Shown piece by piece: positions 61,379 through 64,000 of a stretch of 64,000 nucleotides of DNA (within the stretch, counting starts at the first letter, position 1; the number at the start of each line of letters is the position of its first letter). Both the position numbers and the translations under genes were made by a program. The notes under the pieces are model-generated. The model saw only the letters and a list, made by a program, of their open reading frames with translations, was not told where the DNA came from and searched no databases. The DNA is from Ariolimax columbianus (lineage: Eukaryota > Mollusca > Gastropoda > Stylommatophora > Arionidae): assembly GCA_036924085.1 (NCBI GenBank), contig JAVGWX010000011.1, forward strand, positions 21,065,955-21,129,954, given 5' to 3'.

Positions 61379-62204
61379 CGAGGTGTGTTCAAATGAAACC
61401 GGACCTAACTGCAGCACGCGAACATACGCATGATGATGTCACTTGTAATGTAAATGCATATACCAACCGTCAAATTTGCTAAATTTCATTATCCTCCGAC
61501 TCATAGTTTCCTCGGCAGACCGTTGAAAACATAGCGGATGTGATATGGAATCCGTCCAGAGTTAATCAGCGAGATGTGATTTGGTTTCTTACAACTGAAT
61601 ATCGTACTTAAATAATATTTAAATCCTTCAGCAACACAGAAACTTCTAAATCCATGATCATTGTAGAGTATTTTCATTTTCATTGAACTTAGGAACATTG
61701 TATGTGTGTTTTGTTATAAATTTCACTGCAGAATACAGACAGTGTATGGTGGCAAAAGTGTTTCAAAGATAACAGTGAAGAACTGGACAACAATGTTTAC
61801 AGAAGGACATGAGTTAACAAAAGATTTTCCGAGACCAGGTCAGGCGCATATTGTTGCTTTAACTCACGTCCATCTTTAAACATCATTGTTCAGTTCTTCA
61901 CTGTTGTCTTTGACACACTTTTGTCACCATACACTGCCTGCATTCTGCGATGAATGTCAACTGGCCAACATCCTTCGGCTGTTAGAAACCGAATCACTGC
62001 CTGCTGATCAACTATTGACAGATTCTGTATCACACCCGCCATGTTTTCAACTGTCTGCCGAGGAAACTATAAGTCAGAGGATAATGAAAATTTGCATACT
62101 TGACAGTTGGTAAGTGCTGTTTACATCAGAAGTGATTTCATCAGGCACATCATACATATGTTCATTTGGTGCAGTTAGGTCCAGTTTCATTTGAACACGC
62201 CTCG
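61379..62204. mobile_element. mariner-like element as a head-to-head palindrome
   Basis: The ends are inverted repeats: cgaggtgtgttcaaatgaaa (left) and the complement of cgaggcgtgttcaaatgaaa (right), extended to about 35 bp and flanked by TA. Both arms carry the same 5' half of a transposase gene. On the + strand VYGGKSVSKITVKNW and FPRPGQA lie at 61742-61850. On the minus strand QQAVIRFLTAEGC, VYGDKSVSKTTVKN and MMFKDGRELT lie at about 62030-61865. The arms meet at about 61818-61858. The left arm is about 90 bp longer because of an unrelated segment at about 61607-61720. The catalytic domain is absent. Confidence 0.85.
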
Positions 62205-62279
62205 TATATACTGTAACATTCCATAAACGTAAAGTTAACAGGCCAGTGTGGCATATTGAGACAATGGTGTTAAGCTCCT

Positions 62280-62492
62280 ATTTTCCGTGACCAACTGCAC
62301 ACTAGGGGTGATGTGGTCAACATCACAGCGGCCGCCCTTTCTCGGATTATTCTGGTACCTGATTGTTTTGAGGCTAGGTGAACCGCTGGAGCTGTTTTTC
62401 AATCAGAAAAACCGTGCACAAACTGGGGAATGAGCTCGTATCACTTGGCTGGAAAGTCAGCACACTTACCGCTGCGCCACATCGGCATCCTT
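62280..62492 (-). mobile_element. Possible tRNA-headed SINE, fourth family
   Basis: The reverse complement at 62492-62415 reads ggatgccgatgtggcgcagc + ggtaagtgtgctgactttcc, tRNA-like with an A-box-like tggcgcagcgg. The B-box region is degenerate. No second full copy is visible; a 20-bp match lies near 47525. Confidence 0.5.
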
Positions 62493-62574
62493 GCTGTTAC
62501 TGCAAAATGTTCCAGTCTTCTAGCATACTTACCTTAGTTCTTAGTCGATCTGTATCTCTACAGGGGTGGATGCC

Positions 62575-63163
62575 CTTCTGTAGGTCCCAGCTCTGGCATG
62601 AGTTGGATGTAGCTGGAAGGTTTATTTCCTGCTTAGCGGGCTAGGTTCGGACAGCTTATTACTCCACTGCACCGTGATAAGCGCCGTGCAGGGTGGTTAA
62701 CTGATGTGCGAGTCCATCTTAATAAACTCAAACACTAGAGCAAAGTAGAACCGCAGCTTGTTTGGCGCCATCTATTCTTCTCTTAACAAACCATCTTTTT
62801 TTTTTTTTTTTGCATTCGCCTTATTTCTCTAATCCCCAAGGCGGTGTGCGTTGCGCTGTGGTTTTTATTTTGCGCCTGTCGGCCCAGTGCATCCAACTTC
62901 AGCATGCATTTTATGTAAGGGTCTGCTTCCTCCTGCATTTTCTAAGGGTTTGCTTCCCTGGGGTAATGGCCGGTGCTGTGATGGGGATCGAACCCAGCAC
63001 CTTTGGATTGTGAGTCGTGCCACTTAACCACGCCGTCCCAACAAACCATCTAACCAAGGTCGGTGTAATGCCCTGTCATAGTTAGTCGTCTCTTACGACA
63101 TGCTCTCTGTGAGGCCATTCACGCCCTTGTCATACACAAAGACCCCGCCGAACCACTCTAGAC
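62575..63163. repeat. Dispersed repeat G, copy 2, split by a SINE
   Basis: Matches 44535-44888 on both sides of the SINE at 62796-63039. The right end (tttgtcatacacaaagaccc ... accactctagac) runs to within about five bases of dynein exon A. Confidence 0.8.
62796..63039 (-). mobile_element. tRNA-headed SINE family A, copy 4, with target site duplication
   Basis: A complete-looking 244-bp insertion flanked by AACAAACCATC at 62785-62795 and 63040-63050. On the minus strand it reads a tRNA-like head (tggttaagtgg A-box-like, ggttcgatccc B-box), a body and a poly-A tail, seen as T at 62796-62811. It interrupts repeat G. Confidence 0.92.
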
Positions 63164-63167
63164 TTAC

Positions 63168-63258
63168 CTTAGTGGTTTCAGTTTTCCCAGTGCCTGCTGG
63201 TCCTGCCGGAGCTCCTCCAAACAATAGATGTAGAGCACCAGTTAATGTTAGGTAGCAT
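63168..63258 (-). CDS. DNAH1: Dynein heavy chain exon A: AAA1 P-loop
   Basis: The exon has 91 nt and starts with one base completing a split codon, then [13 protein letters not shown] and the Walker A motif [12 protein letters not shown]. This P1 loop is the main ATP hydrolysis site of dynein. The acceptor is TTTCCTTTTCAG and the donor is AAG/GTAAGTC. The exon ends on a complete codon and joins to DLGKAF of the next exon, as in the family. A dispersed repeat reaches to within about five bases of the donor side in the intron. Confidence 0.9.
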
Positions 63259-63417
63259 CTGAAAAGGAAATATTACAAGGTGTTTCAATGACATTGACGC
63301 ATGTTAACAAGGACTGCCGAGTTGTACATTCTTTCTCACAGTCAATGCCACGATGAGCAATCAGCATGATTGGACCTATATACGTTATTAGTTATTATTA
63401 TGGGTTATTCCTGGAGC

Positions 63418-64000
63418 TTAGCACTAAAAAGCCAGAAAAATACTGAACTTAATGATTTAAGAGCAGTACTCTGTCAACTATGCCAGCAGTCCGAACCAAA
63501 AAGAGTATAGTGGGCTCCATCCCACTGTAACATCCAAGGCAACGAGGAGGCAGACAGACTGGCAAAAGAAGGTGCAAGACTACCACAACCAGATACTAGT
63601 GTGACATACGAAGAGTCAAAAAGGCTTATTAGAGCTAGATACATGACCAAATGGGAAACAGAACATACTGGATACACCTAAAACGATGCCTATTACCAGT
63701 TGAACAGAAGAGAGCAGGTCGTGGTCTTCAGACTTCGCACTGGCCACAATAGACTGAGGTACCACCTATTCAATAAATTGAAGATAGGTGGCACTGACGA
63801 ATGCACGTGTGGTGCTAGGAAAATGACCGCTGAACATCTGCTGCAAAACTGCCCGACATACGAGGACCAGAGAAAGCACATGTGGCCATCACCCGTGGCA
63901 ACACTAGACAAGCTCTATGGCAGTGTTGACAGCCTCAGGATGACCGCTGCTTTTTTCGAAAAAATAAAGGTTGATGTCTGACAGCGTACGAAGAAGAAGA
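63418..64000 (+). mobile_element. RNase H-bearing LINE, second copy, 3' end (runs out of window)
   Basis: Roughly 93-95% identical by eye to 55390-55970. It includes the ALKSQKN start, the NEEADRLAKEGARLPQP region, the zinc-finger-like CTCGARKMTAEHLLQNC block and a stop at about 63981, then the start of a gaagaagaaga tail. It has a 4-bp deletion near 63510 and a stop near 63680. It sits in the dynein intron upstream of exon A. Confidence 0.85.

Larger units (their letters stand above)
821..63258 (-). other. DNAH1: DNAH1-like axonemal dynein heavy chain gene, internal part (12 exons, open at both ends)
   Basis: This gene encodes part of the ATP-driven motor ring of an axonemal inner-arm dynein heavy chain, which moves along microtubules in cilia and flagella. 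Twelve exons on the minus strand have GT donors and AG acceptors, and their phases join without a stop into about 484 residues. In order they give the AAA1 P-loop (GPAGTGKTE), the AAA1 Walker B (CFDEFNRI), the block [16 protein letters not shown], the linker to AAA2, the AAA2 P-loop (GPAGGGKTE), the AAA2 Walker B region ([14 protein letters not shown]) and the AAA2 end (ASPATVSRCGMVY). I assign DNAH1 rather than another axonemal chain from phrases such as [23 protein letters not shown] and the MTMMFEV / IECWLR pairing, judged from memory. Introns are 1.1 to 5.9 kb except one of 36 kb that holds the 52-bp satellite. No frameshift is seen in any exon, so it is probably functional. Confidence 0.88.

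Noticed and set aside
62975..63039. tRNA gene
   Set aside because: The A- and B-box-like sequences belong to a SINE head that continues into a family body and poly-A tail, with target duplication. The same holds for the heads at 4880, 37490, 50050, 52940 and 57880.

Overview
This is animal (metazoan) nuclear DNA: intron-rich, crowded with LINE, SINE, mariner and piggyBac remnants, and dominated by tandem repeats. The only host gene I can support is on the minus strand. It is the internal part of an axonemal dynein heavy chain, best matching the DNAH1 (inner-arm) type. Twelve exons (A to L here, from 63258 down to 821) all have GT/AG splice sites and compatible phases. They join into one open stretch of 1453 nt (about 484 residues) from the AAA1 P-loop to the end of AAA2. 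The gene continues beyond both window edges. The mix of CR1-like and RNase H-bearing LINEs, tRNA-headed SINEs and minisatellites suggests an invertebrate, perhaps a mollusc or other lophotrochozoan, but the species is not fixed by anything I can see.

The main feature is a satellite array at about 5031-34425. It is a 52-bp monomer repeated some 560 times in one orientation, interrupted by one 100-N gap. The array lies inside a single dynein intron (3057-39102, 36 kb), between the exon carrying the AAA2 Walker B region and the exon before it. Parts of the array have higher-order structure: a 35-monomer (1820-bp) block duplicated at about 24,690-28,330, and a 30-monomer (1572-bp) block duplicated at about 30,950-34,100. 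The left half has many single-base indels and the right half is almost perfectly in register.

The remaining introns hold repeats. Region by region: 1-820 a CR1-like LINE 3' end; 1016-2878 two SINEs and a dispersed repeat; 3057-5030 SINEs and a GT microsatellite; 34426-39102 LINE remnants, a piggyBac remnant with TTAA target duplication, a tRNA-type SINE and a 37-bp minisatellite; 39258-40410 a 72-bp minisatellite; 42077-44085 a mariner transposase remnant carrying its own minisatellite and a nested SINE; 44193-46852 LINE pieces and a 46-bp minisatellite; 46940-50143 SINEs; 50294-51440 a 77-bp minisatellite; 51555-57488 three to four LINE fragments; 57595-60731 SINEs and LINE remnants; 60830-63167 a palindromic mariner and a nested SINE; 63418-64000 another LINE copy.

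There is no operon or pathway here. The biological theme is one ciliary or flagellar motor gene whose introns accumulate tandem arrays. Several of those arrays appear to have expanded from transposon sequence, and the largest turns one intron into about 29 kb of transcribed satellite.
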